Origin: Flavilitoribacter nigricans DSM 23189 = NBRC 102662 | Lineage (GTDB): Bacteria > Bacteroidota > Bacteroidia > Chitinophagales > Saprospiraceae | Length of the DNA stretch: 64,000 nt | Direction of reading: 5' to 3' | Assembly: GCF_002646595.1 (NCBI RefSeq) | Contig: NZ_PDUD01000012.1 | Span: 1-64,000, forward strand | Shown here: positions 17,522 to 27,173 of the stretch, one piece after another | How the letters are laid out: each line of letters starts with the position of its first letter | Numbering within the stretch: position 1 is the first letter of the stretch | Program-made: the position numbers and the translations under genes | The notes under the pieces: model-generated | The model's input: the letters and a program-made list of their open reading frames with translations, nothing else | The model's database searches: none | Told to the model about the DNA's origin: nothing

Positions 17522-19933
17522 GTGCTTAAAAACCACTTCACTATCGCGATCCGCAATATACTCAGGCGAAAGTTTTTTGCGGGCATCAACCTATTGGGCA
17601 TGACGGTAGGCATCACGGCCTGCTTGCTGATCGCCCTGTATATCATTGACGAATATAGTTACGATCGTTTCCATGCCGATGCCGACCGTATTTACCAGGT
17701 AGGCCTGCATAAAAAGATCGGAACGCAGGATGAGCGTAGCGCTTCCACCTGCCCGCCGCTGGGTGATGCGATGATATCCGAGATCCCCGAAGTGGAATCC
17801 ACCCTCCGGATCCATCCCTGGTCGAAAGTGGATATGCATTACGGAGAAAAGGCCCTGACCGTAGATAAAGCGTTTTTTACGGAAAGTAACTTTTTCAACT
17901 TCTTTTCCTACCAACTGATCGCCGGCCATCCCGGGACCGCCCTGAGTGAACCCAATAGTATGGTGCTTACCGAACGGACCGCCCGCAAATTGTTCGGTGA
18001 TGAGGATCCCCTGGGGAAATTGGTGGTCATCGATCAGGTGGACAAGATAACGTATCGAGTGACGGGAGTAGCCGCCGATAGCCCGGGTAATTCCCATTTT
18101 AAATTTAATGTATTGCTTTCGCCTGGTGCGGATAGCTATTTCAAAGTAAATGCGTGGCTCAACAGTGGCGTGTTCACCTATTTTTTATTGAGAGAAGACG
18201 CCACCGTTTCCGCAGTAGAGCGAAAACTGGACGATTTGGTAACGCGTTACGTAGCTCCCGAACTGCAGAAGTTTCTGGGCAATAGCCTGGAGCAGATGCG
18301 CGAAGCGGGTGGCATTTACAGTTACTATACGACCAATATTACCGACATCCATTTAAGATCAACCTCCCGGCATGATATAGAACCGGGCGGTAGCCTGATG
18401 TATATGTTGATATTTGGCAGTATCGGGATCTTTATCCTGGCCATTGCCTGTATCAATTTCATTAACCTGTCTACTGCCCAGTCTGCCCGTCGGGCAAAAG
18501 AAGTTGGCCTGCGCAAGACGCTGGGTGCACTGCGTAGCCAGATGATCGGGCAATTTCTTACCGAGTCCATGCTGTACAGTTTGCTGGCGGTGGCCCTCGC
18601 CTTGGCGTTTTGTGGCTTTTTATTGCCCTTTTTTAACCTGCTTTCCGGTAAGGAATTGTCGATGGTCAATTTACTGGACAGCAAATTCATGCTGGGAGCC
18701 GGCCTGATGTTGTTGATCGTGGGTTTACTGGCGGGGAGTTATCCGGCATTTTACCTCACCGCTTTCCGGCCCGTCGAAGTCCTGAAAGGGAAAGTCACGG
18801 CCGGACTGCGGAGCAAAGGCATCCGGAGCACATTGGTCGTCTTTCAATTTGCCATTTCTATTTTCCTCATCATTGTTACCTCGGTGGTGTACCGGCAGAT
18901 CCATTTCATGCAGGAACGGCAACTGGGTATGGACAAGGAGAATGTGTTGTTGATCGAAGATATGTATAAACTTGGCAACAAAGGGGAAGCATTCCGGAAT
19001 GCGGTTGCCCAGCAAACCGGAGTTTCCAGGGTCAGTTTTACCGCCGTCAAATTCCCCGGCACCTACATCTCTACGGTCATGCGCTCCGGACAATCGCCAG
19101 TAGAGCATACAATTGCCAATTACTATGCGGACTTTGAGTCGCAGGAGGTACTGAAGTTTGAGATGAAGGAGGGCCGTTATTTTTCAAAAGACTTTCCTTC
19201 GGATTCATCGGCAGTCGTCATCAACGAGGCCGCCGCCAAACTATTTGGATTTGACAAACCGGAAGGCCAGGAAATTCAAAACAGTCCCAATGCCTATACC
19301 TTTGTCCCCTTCCACCTTATCGGCATCATGAAAGATTTTAATTTCGACAGCTATCGCGACCAGGTGCGCCCGCTCGCGGTCTTTTTAGATCGTGGCCCGT
19401 CCCCCATTCTGATGGTGCGCTACGATGGCAACGCCAAAAAACTGATCGACAATACCTCAAAACTGTGGAAGGAATATACCGGCAGCGAACTCTTCACCTA
19501 CTCTTTTATGGATGAGAATTTTGACCAGCTTTATCGTTCCGAGGAAAGGATCGGTCGGGTATTAGGTGTATTCTCCGGCCTGGCCATTTTCATTGCCTGC
19601 CTCGGCCTGTTCGCGCTTGCCGCATTCACGGCTGAACAGCGCACCAAAGAGATCGGCATTCGCAAAGTATTGGGCGCATCGGTGCGCTCGCTTTCCCTGG
19701 CGCTGACGAAGGAATTTATCGTGTTGGTGGTCATCGCCTTCGTACCCGCAGCCGCGATAAGTTGGTGGGCCTCCTCCCAATGGCTCAACGGATTCGCCTA
19801 TCGGGTAGACATCAACCTGTTTATTTTTGTGGCAGCCGGTTTTTCGGCCATGGCTATTGCCTGGCTTACGGTAGCATATCGCTCGATCCAGGTGGCGCGT
19901 GCCAATCCGGTAGATTCATTACGCCATGAGTAG
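17522..19933 (+). CDS. MacB/FtsX-type ABC transporter permease
   Basis: 803 residues, GTG start. The N-terminal opening MLKNHFTIAIRNILRRK with a membrane helix at about 20-42 is typical of Bacteroidota FtsX-like permeases. Two repeats follow, each a periplasmic core domain and an FtsX three-helix unit (about residues 285-410 and 680-795, each with a LRKTLGA or IRKVLGA motif near the cytoplasmic coupling helix). The type VII fold transmits mechanical force rather than moving substrates, for example in lipoprotein or envelope-stress systems. No ATPase gene is adjacent, so its ATP-binding partner lies elsewhere. An octamer tract begins 10 bases after its stop. Confidence 0.85.
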   Translation: MLKNHFTIAIRNILRRKFFAGINLLGMTVGITACLLIALYIIDEYSYDRFHADADRIYQVGLHKKIGTQDERSASTCPPLGDAMISEIPEVESTLRIHPWSKVDMHYGEKALTVDKAFFTESNFFNFFSYQLIAGHPGTALSEPNSMVLTERTARKLFGDEDPLGKLVVIDQVDKITYRVTGVAADSPGNSHFKFNVLLSPGADSYFKVNAWLNSGVFTYFLLREDATVSAVERKLDDLVTRYVAPELQKFLGNSLEQMREAGGIYSYYTTNITDIHLRSTSRHDIEPGGSLMYMLIFGSIGIFILAIACINFINLSTAQSARRAKEVGLRKTLGALRSQMIGQFLTESMLYSLLAVALALAFCGFLLPFFNLLSGKELSMVNLLDSKFMLGAGLMLLIVGLLAGSYPAFYLTAFRPVEVLKGKVTAGLRSKGIRSTLVVFQFAISIFLIIVTSVVYRQIHFMQERQLGMDKENVLLIEDMYKLGNKGEAFRNAVAQQTGVSRVSFTAVKFPGTYISTVMRSGQSPVEHTIANYYADFESQEVLKFEMKEGRYFSKDFPSDSSAVVINEAAAKLFGFDKPEGQEIQNSPNAYTFVPFHLIGIMKDFNFDSYRDQVRPLAVFLDRGPSPILMVRYDGNAKKLIDNTSKLWKEYTGSELFTYSFMDENFDQLYRSEERIGRVLGVFSGLAIFIACLGLFALAAFTAEQRTKEIGIRKVLGASVRSLSLALTKEFIVLVVIAFVPAAAISWWASSQWLNGFAYRVDINLFIFVAAGFSAMAIAWLTVAYRSIQVARANPVDSLRHE

Positions 19934-19943
19934 GGCAGCGGAG

Positions 19944-19999
19944 CTGGAGACTAGGAGATCGGGAGACGGGGAGATCGGGGGACGGAGAGAGCGGGAGAC
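19944..19999. repeat. Octamer-periodic tract (consensus nGGGAGAn)
   Basis: Seven 8-base words: ctggagac, taggagat, cgggagac, ggggagat, cgggggac, ggagagag, cgggagac. It begins 10 bases after the permease stop and ends 16 bases before the next gene. It shares words with the tract at 27431. It is open in the frame of the next gene but is clearly not coding. Confidence 0.7.
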
Positions 20000-20015
20000 C
20001 ACTAAAAATTTACTC

Positions 20016-21566
20016 ATGAAAATATTCAAAGTCAATGGCCTGAAATATACGGCTATCCTACTGCTTACCATTTCTACTTTTGCATCCTGCATGCAAATGC
20101 AAAACCGATCAGAAATAACCACTGCAACCAAAGCCGATAAATACGGGGCATATTTGTCTGAATTACACGCCAGAGGGCAATTTAATGGGAACGCCCTCAT
20201 CATCGAAAATGGGGAAATGGTGTTCCAGGGAACCTTTGGAATAGGCAATTTCGACCCTGTTGATTCACTGGAACTGAATTCGGTATTCAGGTTAGGCTCC
20301 GTGAGTAAACAATTTACGGCGATGGGGATTATGATCTTAAAAGAGGAGGGTAAACTATCCTATGATCAGGATATCAGAGCATTCATTCCCGAGCTTCCCT
20401 ATCCGGGAATAACGATAAGACACCTGCTCCATCACACATCTGGGTTGCCGGACTATTCGAGAATTATGAATGAGCACTGGAAAACAGATTTAGCATACGA
20501 TGACCCGGAAAAATTTATTGCTGGTAATGAAGATATCCTTAAGATGTTGGTTGTCTACCAACCCCCTGTTCATTTTAAACCCGGAGAAAAATGGGAATAT
20601 AGCAATACTGGATACAATTTGCTTGCTACCATTGTTTCCAGAGCATCTGGGGAGCCATTCCATAAATACCTACAAGAACAGATCTTTATACCGGCCGGGA
20701 TGGCTAACACTTCCGTCTATCACTATATCCCCAGTTTTGATGAACAAATGCCGAACCGGGTCTTTGGATTTGGCACGAAATTCAATGGAGTTGATCGGTT
20801 CTCTACGGACGCCCATTACCTGAATGCAGCCTACGGAGAAGGTGGCATCTATTCCACGCTGGAAGATCTTATGAAGTGGGACAACATATTGTATACAGAT
20901 GTGCTGGTCTCCGCGTCCACCATAGAGGAAGCCTTTTCCCCGGGAACCTTGAACAACGGAGATAAGACGGATTACGGCTTTGGTTGGTTTATTGATACCT
21001 CACCAAACGGTAAAAAAGTGGTCAGGCACATGGGTGGCTGGGCTGGCTTCTTAATCAATATTTACCGGGAGATAGAAGAAAACAACTGCATAATAACCTT
21101 AACTAATAACAATAGCCGGTATTTCAATATGGATGATGGTTTAATCGACATCCTTCACAACCAACCACCTAAATTCCCAAGAACATTTATTGCCGATGTA
21201 ATTGGAAAAAAAGTTCAGAATGAAGGGATCACAGCCGCCATAGCTTACTATCAAAAATTAAAAACGGAGCAACCGGATCACTATATCTTTAATGAATATG
21301 AGCTTAATTTTCTGGGATATGAGTTGCTGGGGGATCAAAAGATAGATGAGGCCATCGGTATCTTTAAGTTGAATCAGGAGGAGTACCCCCAATCGGCCAA
21401 TGTCTATGATAGTTACGGTGATGCATTACTGGCGCAAGGAGATACGGCCCATGCCCTGTCAAATTTCAAAAAGGTGGAAGCCATAGACTCCACGTTTTTT
21501 GGTATAAAGAAAAAAATAGACGCGCTTGAAGCAAATGCTATACCTGGCAAAGCATCTAACAAGTAG
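20016..21566 (+). CDS. Serine hydrolase (beta-lactamase class C/EstB-like) with TPR-like tail
   Basis: 516 residues from ATG 20016. The signal ends FASC (lipidated Cys25). The catalytic SVSK is at residues 95-98, the YSNTGYN motif supplies Tyr and Asn, and HMGGWAG is the third motif. All three PBP-like motifs are intact. The last about 100 residues are helical repeats (ELNFLGYELLGDQKIDEAIG, VYDSYGDALLAQGDTAHALS) resembling a tetratricopeptide. This domain layout is common in Bacteroidota hydrolases and may act on peptides or esters in the periplasm. The reading frame is open back to 19926 only because of the octamer tract, so the later ATG is chosen. Confidence 0.8.
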   Translation: MKIFKVNGLKYTAILLLTISTFASCMQMQNRSEITTATKADKYGAYLSELHARGQFNGNALIIENGEMVFQGTFGIGNFDPVDSLELNSVFRLGSVSKQFTAMGIMILKEEGKLSYDQDIRAFIPELPYPGITIRHLLHHTSGLPDYSRIMNEHWKTDLAYDDPEKFIAGNEDILKMLVVYQPPVHFKPGEKWEYSNTGYNLLATIVSRASGEPFHKYLQEQIFIPAGMANTSVYHYIPSFDEQMPNRVFGFGTKFNGVDRFSTDAHYLNAAYGEGGIYSTLEDLMKWDNILYTDVLVSASTIEEAFSPGTLNNGDKTDYGFGWFIDTSPNGKKVVRHMGGWAGFLINIYREIEENNCIITLTNNNSRYFNMDDGLIDILHNQPPKFPRTFIADVIGKKVQNEGITAAIAYYQKLKTEQPDHYIFNEYELNFLGYELLGDQKIDEAIGIFKLNQEEYPQSANVYDSYGDALLAQGDTAHALSNFKKVEAIDSTFFGIKKKIDALEANAIPGKASNK

Positions 21567-21700
21567 ATGGGGGTGAATAATAGAATTGAAATTCCTATTT
21601 TTATTAGAAATAAGGCAAGCTGAAAAGTCCGCAGATCAGAACCGCTACTTTTTCTAAACAAGACCGTTGGCAGTAATACGAGCAACACTAAACTTCCAAA

Positions 21701-22162
21701 ATGAAAAAGAACCTTCCATACGTTGCTATCATTGGAATAGCAGCATTCGCTGGTAACATGATTAACATAGGATTAAGCTATGGAATTCATTGGCAAAGTC
21801 TTGGCCCCTCGGAATTTATGAAAAGCTTTGCGATTGACTTTCCATTGCTCCTGTATCCTACAGTTGCGACTTTATTGCCGGCATTTGTTGCTACCTTGGT
21901 CCTATACTTTTCAACTACTGCAGGAACAGATGCAAAGCGGAATTGGCTTTATGCATTAATCGGACTGCTACTAATAAATGTAAAGACCGTTGCCTATCAC
22001 TTACCGATGAACTTAGCATTTATTGATCAGGCAATTGAATTGACCGAAGTGAGTGGCAAACTAAATACCTGGTTGATCTTTCATTGGATAAGAATTGTTG
22101 TTGCAATCGCAGCAGCCATTTATGCAATGAAAGGATGGAAATGCATGATAGAGAATAGGTAA
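21701..22162 (+). CDS. Four-helix membrane protein, unknown (possibly DUF1772-like)
   Basis: 153 residues with four predicted membrane helices (about 5-25, 46-68, 82-102 and 124-143). Conserved-looking polar residues within the membrane include the HLPMN segment (around residue 103) and FHWIR near 127. This pattern resembles DUF1772/anthrone-oxygenase-like membrane proteins, but I cannot confirm it. It lies 32 bases before the truncated SMP-30-like gene and may once have been in an operon with it. Confidence 0.5.
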   Translation: MKKNLPYVAIIGIAAFAGNMINIGLSYGIHWQSLGPSEFMKSFAIDFPLLLYPTVATLLPAFVATLVLYFSTTAGTDAKRNWLYALIGLLLINVKTVAYHLPMNLAFIDQAIELTEVSGKLNTWLIFHWIRIVVAIAAAIYAMKGWKCMIENR

Positions 22163-22194
22163 AAAACTACTGCTAAAGGCTAAGGATTATTCCA

Positions 22195-22419
22195 ATGAAA
22201 AAAGCACTTGCATTTTCCTTTTTAACTGTTCTGGCAGCGCTGGTTCTGTGTCTGTGCTTATATCCGGTTCCTTTTGACCCTGTCTCCTCTGATTATCCCA
22301 GTAATCCGGGATCCACCGGTCCTTATAAGAATAATGAACTTCCTACGGCTAATCATCTACTCTTGGATATGGGAAAAGGACCTGAAGATGTAACCATTCA
22401 CCCTCCGCAAAAGCAATGA
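22195..22419 (+). pseudogene. Truncated SMP-30/strictosidine-synthase-like gene
   Basis: A 74-residue N-terminus consisting of a signal/anchor helix, then PVPFDPVSSDYPSNPGSTGP and GKGPEDVTIHPP. In intact SMP-30/gluconolactonase or strictosidine-synthase-like proteins of about 350-400 residues, this opening leads into a beta-propeller that begins (G)GPEDV-x-x-DG-x-x-YTG. Here the frame ends just at that point and no propeller continuation was found in any frame to 22862. A large nested palindrome begins 80 bases later, suggesting insertion or deletion damage. It may still be transcribed. Confidence 0.6.
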
Positions 22420-22500
22420 AAAATTGAGACGTAAGATCCTGATTTCGATTTCATCACGATAGGATCATGAATCACCCCGGATTTTATAAAAGGCGGTGTA

Positions 22501-22666
22501 TGACCTCAGAGAGGTCAAATATTCGTAGAATTTAGCCTGGATAAGCGTTTTCCGACCTCAGGGAGGTCGCACATTTACCACATTCCTCCATGTTGTGCGA
22601 CCTCCCTGAGGTCGAAACCAGCATTTCGACTATTTTTCTACGAATGTTTAACCTCTACGAGGTTAT
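22501..22666. repeat. Nested palindromic element (~166 bp)
   Basis: Outer arms 22501-22530 and 22637-22666 are imperfect inverted repeats (both carry TTCGTAGAA or its complement plus a gACCTC/GAGGTc core). The inner hairpin has perfect 21-base arms at 22553-22573 and 22594-22614, built on CGACCTCAGGGAGGTCGCAC, with a 20-base loop. The arms are themselves palindromic (GACCTC...GAGGTC). No ORF. It looks like a non-autonomous mobile or REP/MITE-like element beside the truncated gene at 22195. Confidence 0.75.
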
Positions 22667-22770
22667 TTTTGAGTCCTAAAAAAATTCAGGATGACTCATG
22701 TTTCAGCTAGTTGCGGATCGATCAGACGGTATGCGCCAAAAGAGGGCACTTTACATCGAGTACAATAAAA

Positions 22771-22799
22771 TTGCGGGCCTGCAACCGGCAAACCCGCAA
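22771..22799 (-). terminator. Terminator of the large T9SS gene
   Basis: Stem TTGCGGG/CCCGCAA with a T-rich tail (TTTTATTG) on the minus strand, about 65 bases after the stop of the 1436-residue gene. Confidence 0.6.
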
Positions 22800-22862
22800 C
22801 ATTTCAAATAAATTTCAGATGATCTTTTCTATCCTAGACGATACTAGGGTATCTTCTAGGGC

Positions 22863-25800
22863 TCAACGCACCACTACCATTCGTTTCGTGCTGACCGGTT
22901 TCCCGTTGGCGTAAAGGGTATAAAAGTAGATGCCGGCGTTCAGATCCAAAGTCATTTCGTGTACGAATTCTCCACGTTCTGCGATCACGGTCCTGCCCAT
23001 CGAACGGCCATTCAGATCGGAGATCTCCAAATGGACCCGTTGAATAGTCATTGGAATATTCAGCGGGATGGCAGTTTGGTTCCGGGCCGGATTAGGATAA
23101 TTTTGCCCAAGATGTACTTGCCCGATAGCAACGGTCGGTTTCACTTTGGCCGCCGGGTTGGGTGTCGGCAGCGTTGGGAAGCCAGAACGCCCCAGGGAAA
23201 GTGCTCTGATCTCCTCCAGGCAGATATTGTCCAGGAAGAAGTCGGCATCGGCAATTGCGTAAAAATCGAGGGCACCCAGTTGGTTCACGCCGCCAGCAGC
23301 CTGTACCGTATTACTGATCTGCCATTGGTAGATACCGGAACCGTTCAGGTACAGGATCACTTTGTCCTGTTCGAAATCGAAAGTAAAGGAAATGTTGAAC
23401 CACTCCCCCACCGGATAACTGAATTCACCGCTGGCACCTCCCGTTTCTACCCGGGCCGTCCCCTGTTCAAAGAAGATCTGAAATCCAAAAGCGGCCCCGG
23501 GTTCGTCCTGAAATTTTTGGGTATTGAAATAGGCGGTTTTCCCTTCGGCCACTTTCATATCCCATTGCAGTTGGTAGGTGCCGGTATTCAGATCTCCCAG
23601 CAGGAGTAGCATATCCTGTTGTAGTTCACCGAAGTCTTCCCGGTATTGCAGATGAACAGCCTGGTTACCATTCTCCTCAACGATCTGGGCATCCGCTCCT
23701 TCCTCGGACCACTTGCTCCAGCGGTCGGATTGTTCGCTCAAATTGCCGGGGGTCAATGCTTCGAGATCCTGGCAACCCAGTGCCGTATTGACGGCCGGAC
23801 TGCCCGACTGGGTGACCGTTCTGGTCACTACGGTGCCGTCGGCGCCGGTAAACGTGATGGTCAGCGAGCGTTCCGCTTCGGTTTCATTGGCCGTATAGAA
23901 GAGGGTCAGAGCCCCCTCGGTCAGGGTTCTTTCCAGGGCATAGGTGGCCCATTCCGCTTCGGGTACCACTACTTCCCAGTTCATATTGCCGGTCACGGAA
24001 AATACCAGTTCTCCGGCATCCGCACCGACGGTCTGGTCTTCCGGGGTAACGGCCATAAACGTGGCCACTGACGGCTGGGTGAACAACTGTTCAGTTGGGA
24101 TGATCGTTTTGGGCTGACTGGCGCTCGACCAGCTCAATTGCGCTACAGCCGTCCCTGCATTTTCGTAGTATTCCATGCGGATCGGTACCCGATGGCCCGC
24201 CTGGAGGTCCACACTGCCCGTATATTCGGTCGGGGCCTGATCGATCCACCGGTCAATGATCAGCTGACCGTCTATCCAGAGTCGGACCCCGTCGTCGGTG
24301 GTGGTATAGAAGGTGAAGTTTTCGGTAATAGGAGCTTCCACGTATCCTTCCCAGACTACCGCGAAGTTATCTTCCGGCATGCAGGCTTCGGGGGCTCCGT
24401 AGGCCCAGTCGAAATTGACTGCGGGATCCACTCTGCGGAAGGCTTCGACGGTCATTTCCTTATCCTGATAGTAGGTGGCCAGCAGCCCGTTTTCAAGATC
24501 TGTCGCTTCGTCGGGGCAACTGATGGTACACGGGCCGCATTCGTTGAAACAGACAATACCGGGCCGTCCTTCCAGATCATTAACGGTGAGCTCGGGGATG
24601 GCATAGGATCGGTTGGTAAACCCGAATTCCTCCAATCCGCAGTCCGTCGGCACCGTTTCCCAGGTGGATCCGTTAATGAATTTGTACCGGAAAAGCGTCG
24701 GCGTACTTACCTGACTGAGCAGGAATCGGCCCTGGTAAATGCCGTCCCCGTCCTCATCGGTCAATGGGGCCACGCCGGGGATCCAGTCGCCTCCGAAGCC
24801 CGCTTCGTCCTGCCAGTCGCCGGCCACAAATACGCCCTCCGGTGATACTTCCTGGTTCCGCATATCCACCTGAAAATTCAGGTAGAGGTCAACGGTGTTA
24901 CTGGCGGCTTCCTGGAAGGATACACTGAATACAACTTCCGAAGAGATATCTTCCTCCCCGGCTACCGTTGAGCAATTATCCGTCAGTTGCAGGCGAATGC
25001 CCTCGTAGGCGAGTTGTCCGGGCGTATGCTGATCGACGGTGATCTCCACTTGTTTACAGGTCCCCGGTTCAATATCACGCACCGGAACGCCCTCATCGAC
25101 GATCGCCTTACCGGAATAACTCACAATGGCATCCTGAGTGACTAAGGCCCGCAGTCGATACGTTCTGACTTCATTGCTTTCACTGTAGTTACAAACGTTG
25201 AGCGCAATGGTCGCTTTATCAGCGGATCCGTCACCGACGGGAATACCGGTGAAAACGGCCGACGGCTGCTGCTCCTCACCAATCGTCAGGTTTAACTTAT
25301 CCCGTCTCAGTCCGCCTTCGTAGGGGCAGCTGGTTTGCGTACCGTTCTGCAATTCAAAATAATGGGAGCCCGAGCGGGTATCTCTTCGGGTCCGGATGTT
25401 GAAAAGATCACCGGGCGTGCTATCGGCCAGCGAATAACCGATCAGTACCGAGTTGCCGTTCGTCTGGGCACTTCCGTTACTCACTTCGGTGCTGAAATTC
25501 ACCCCAATACTAGCTTCTACGGAGGAGCCGGCTGCACTGATCCCGGCTTCTACCAGTAAGGAAGCGTCGAAAAAGATAGTAGAGGCGGTAGCGTAGGTAC
25601 CCGTTCGGCTCACCTGCGTTTCGCTTTGGGTCGCATTTTTAGCGCCTTCGATGGTTACCGCATTATTGCTTTCGTAAGGGGCTTTGGAAAACTGACTCTC
25701 ATTGTCGGCTATGATCTTTTTCCAGTCGTTGATCTGACCTTGAATGAGCTGATAGTCTTTCGTATTAGCCGGCGTATTGGCTAAGATCTGTTCCAGTTTG

Positions 25801-27173
25801 GGAATTTCTGATTCTTTGATCCGTTTTTGGGTATAGGTAAAATGTTTGATCGTTTTGGGAACCATTGCGATCGATTTCCGGGTAACCGCAGGCCGGCAAT
25901 TCTGGTATACCAGCGAAATAGCCGGACCGTAATCGTAAGTCGTGGCCGCCCCGATGATCAGATCACCGTCCAGGCCGTCATCCGAGTGGTAATTCTCGTA
26001 GCGCGCGCTGGTCTCGTAGCAAATTTCGGTCGATATGCTTTTGGCATTGTTCGTACTCTGGCTGGCGGAAACCGTCGCTTTGACGCTGGATTCCACCTCC
26101 ACGATAAACTCGGCGGAAGCACCGACTTCCAGACCGAGGGAAGCATTTACACCACTCGTTTCCGCATAACTCATGTTCACCTCCTTACACAGGGAGACAC
26201 CTCTTTCGAGATAAGTGAAACTGTTGTCACCGGGAGGGTTATGCAGGATGGCTTGCGGCAGGATCGGGCCGGTCGTTTCTCCCACGATATCCGTTTGCTG
26301 ACCGGTGACCAGCAGGGGAATGATCAGGGTACGGTAGGGGTACTGGTGATTACCACTGCGATAAAACTTAACGGTTGCCAGCTGGCAGTAGTTGTTATCC
26401 TTATTCAGGTACAATTGCCAGGGGTATAACGGGAAGCTTACATTACCGTCTTTGATCCCGGGACTGCCCGCATAGAAGGACAGATCATGGGTCTTGAAGA
26501 TATCCTGCTTTTCGTAACCACCTACTTCGTAGGTTACCTTGCTGATAAATGCTGACCACGGGATACTTACTTTCATGTTGATCTTTTTCCCGATGTCTTT
26601 TTTGTGAATAAAATAAGAGCCGGTATTGTTGATGATGTCCGTCTTTACCTGTCCGGCGGAGGGCAATCCTTCGTACAGGAAAGTCTCGCTCCGGCAGCCG
26701 TTCGCTTTCAGTTCGGCGGAAGTCACGGTAAATCCATTACTGAAATTCTGCTGCAGAGGAAGATAAAAGGTTTTGGTTGTACGGCGGTACAGGGAATTAC
26801 TTCGGTTGCCGTCACAATCCACCGAGTAGGTATCTACCTGGATCGTATGGTTTTTGCCGGTCTCGAAATTGCCCATCCCTTTGGCAAAAGCATAGGTAAT
26901 GCCTCTCCAGTCATCGTAGCGGTTGTTGCCTTTTTCTCCGACTAGGGCACCGTCAATGTACACGTATACTTTATACGAGCGGTAACCCTGTAAAAAACAG
27001 TAGTCCGTAGTCTGCGGGCTGTAATTTACCTGGATCGTTTTCCCGGAGTTGGATACCTGCAGACAGCTGGCACAACTCCCCTGCCCGAAGGTAGGGACCG
27101 TAAAAGCCATTACCAGAAATAGGATATTCAGGAGGGTGAAGGTTAGTCCATTTGGATAATTTGAATGTCTCAT
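22863..27173 (-). CDS. Giant multidomain T9SS surface protein (PA14, BACON, sorting domain)
   Basis: 1436 residues from ATG 27173. An upstream in-frame ATG would add seven residues before the signal peptide. After the signal peptide (FTVPTFGQG), a region of about 730 residues has no domain I can name. It includes alternating small/hydrophobic stretches near residues 335-375 and 545-580 and a cysteine motif TSCPYEGG near 615 that I have seen in other very large Bacteroidota secreted proteins. Then follow a beta-sandwich resembling CBM20/48 (about 760-885), a PA14 domain (about 895-1030), a BACON domain (about 1038-1125), a jelly-roll/lamG-like segment (about 1130-1325) and a T9SS type A sorting domain (LGQNYPNPARN, about 1357-1436). 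Probably surface adhesion or carbohydrate binding. Confidence 0.8.
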   Translation of the reverse strand: MRHSNYPNGLTFTLLNILFLVMAFTVPTFGQGSCASCLQVSNSGKTIQVNYSPQTTDYCFLQGYRSYKVYVYIDGALVGEKGNNRYDDWRGITYAFAKGMGNFETGKNHTIQVDTYSVDCDGNRSNSLYRRTTKTFYLPLQQNFSNGFTVTSAELKANGCRSETFLYEGLPSAGQVKTDIINNTGSYFIHKKDIGKKINMKVSIPWSAFISKVTYEVGGYEKQDIFKTHDLSFYAGSPGIKDGNVSFPLYPWQLYLNKDNNYCQLATVKFYRSGNHQYPYRTLIIPLLVTGQQTDIVGETTGPILPQAILHNPPGDNSFTYLERGVSLCKEVNMSYAETSGVNASLGLEVGASAEFIVEVESSVKATVSASQSTNNAKSISTEICYETSARYENYHSDDGLDGDLIIGAATTYDYGPAISLVYQNCRPAVTRKSIAMVPKTIKHFTYTQKRIKESEIPKLEQILANTPANTKDYQLIQGQINDWKKIIADNESQFSKAPYESNNAVTIEGAKNATQSETQVSRTGTYATASTIFFDASLLVEAGISAAGSSVEASIGVNFSTEVSNGSAQTNGNSVLIGYSLADSTPGDLFNIRTRRDTRSGSHYFELQNGTQTSCPYEGGLRRDKLNLTIGEEQQPSAVFTGIPVGDGSADKATIALNVCNYSESNEVRTYRLRALVTQDAIVSYSGKAIVDEGVPVRDIEPGTCKQVEITVDQHTPGQLAYEGIRLQLTDNCSTVAGEEDISSEVVFSVSFQEAASNTVDLYLNFQVDMRNQEVSPEGVFVAGDWQDEAGFGGDWIPGVAPLTDEDGDGIYQGRFLLSQVSTPTLFRYKFINGSTWETVPTDCGLEEFGFTNRSYAIPELTVNDLEGRPGIVCFNECGPCTISCPDEATDLENGLLATYYQDKEMTVEAFRRVDPAVNFDWAYGAPEACMPEDNFAVVWEGYVEAPITENFTFYTTTDDGVRLWIDGQLIIDRWIDQAPTEYTGSVDLQAGHRVPIRMEYYENAGTAVAQLSWSSASQPKTIIPTEQLFTQPSVATFMAVTPEDQTVGADAGELVFSVTGNMNWEVVVPEAEWATYALERTLTEGALTLFYTANETEAERSLTITFTGADGTVVTRTVTQSGSPAVNTALGCQDLEALTPGNLSEQSDRWSKWSEEGADAQIVEENGNQAVHLQYREDFGELQQDMLLLLGDLNTGTYQLQWDMKVAEGKTAYFNTQKFQDEPGAAFGFQIFFEQGTARVETGGASGEFSYPVGEWFNISFTFDFEQDKVILYLNGSGIYQWQISNTVQAAGGVNQLGALDFYAIADADFFLDNICLEEIRALSLGRSGFPTLPTPNPAAKVKPTVAIGQVHLGQNYPNPARNQTAIPLNIPMTIQRVHLEISDLNGRSMGRTVIAERGEFVHEMTLDLNAGIYFYTLYANGKPVSTKRMVVVR

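Noticed and set aside
19926-20015. N-terminal extension of the serine hydrolase
   Set aside because: The 30 extra codons are the octamer tract. They have no signal peptide, and ATG 20016 gives a proper lipoprotein signal.
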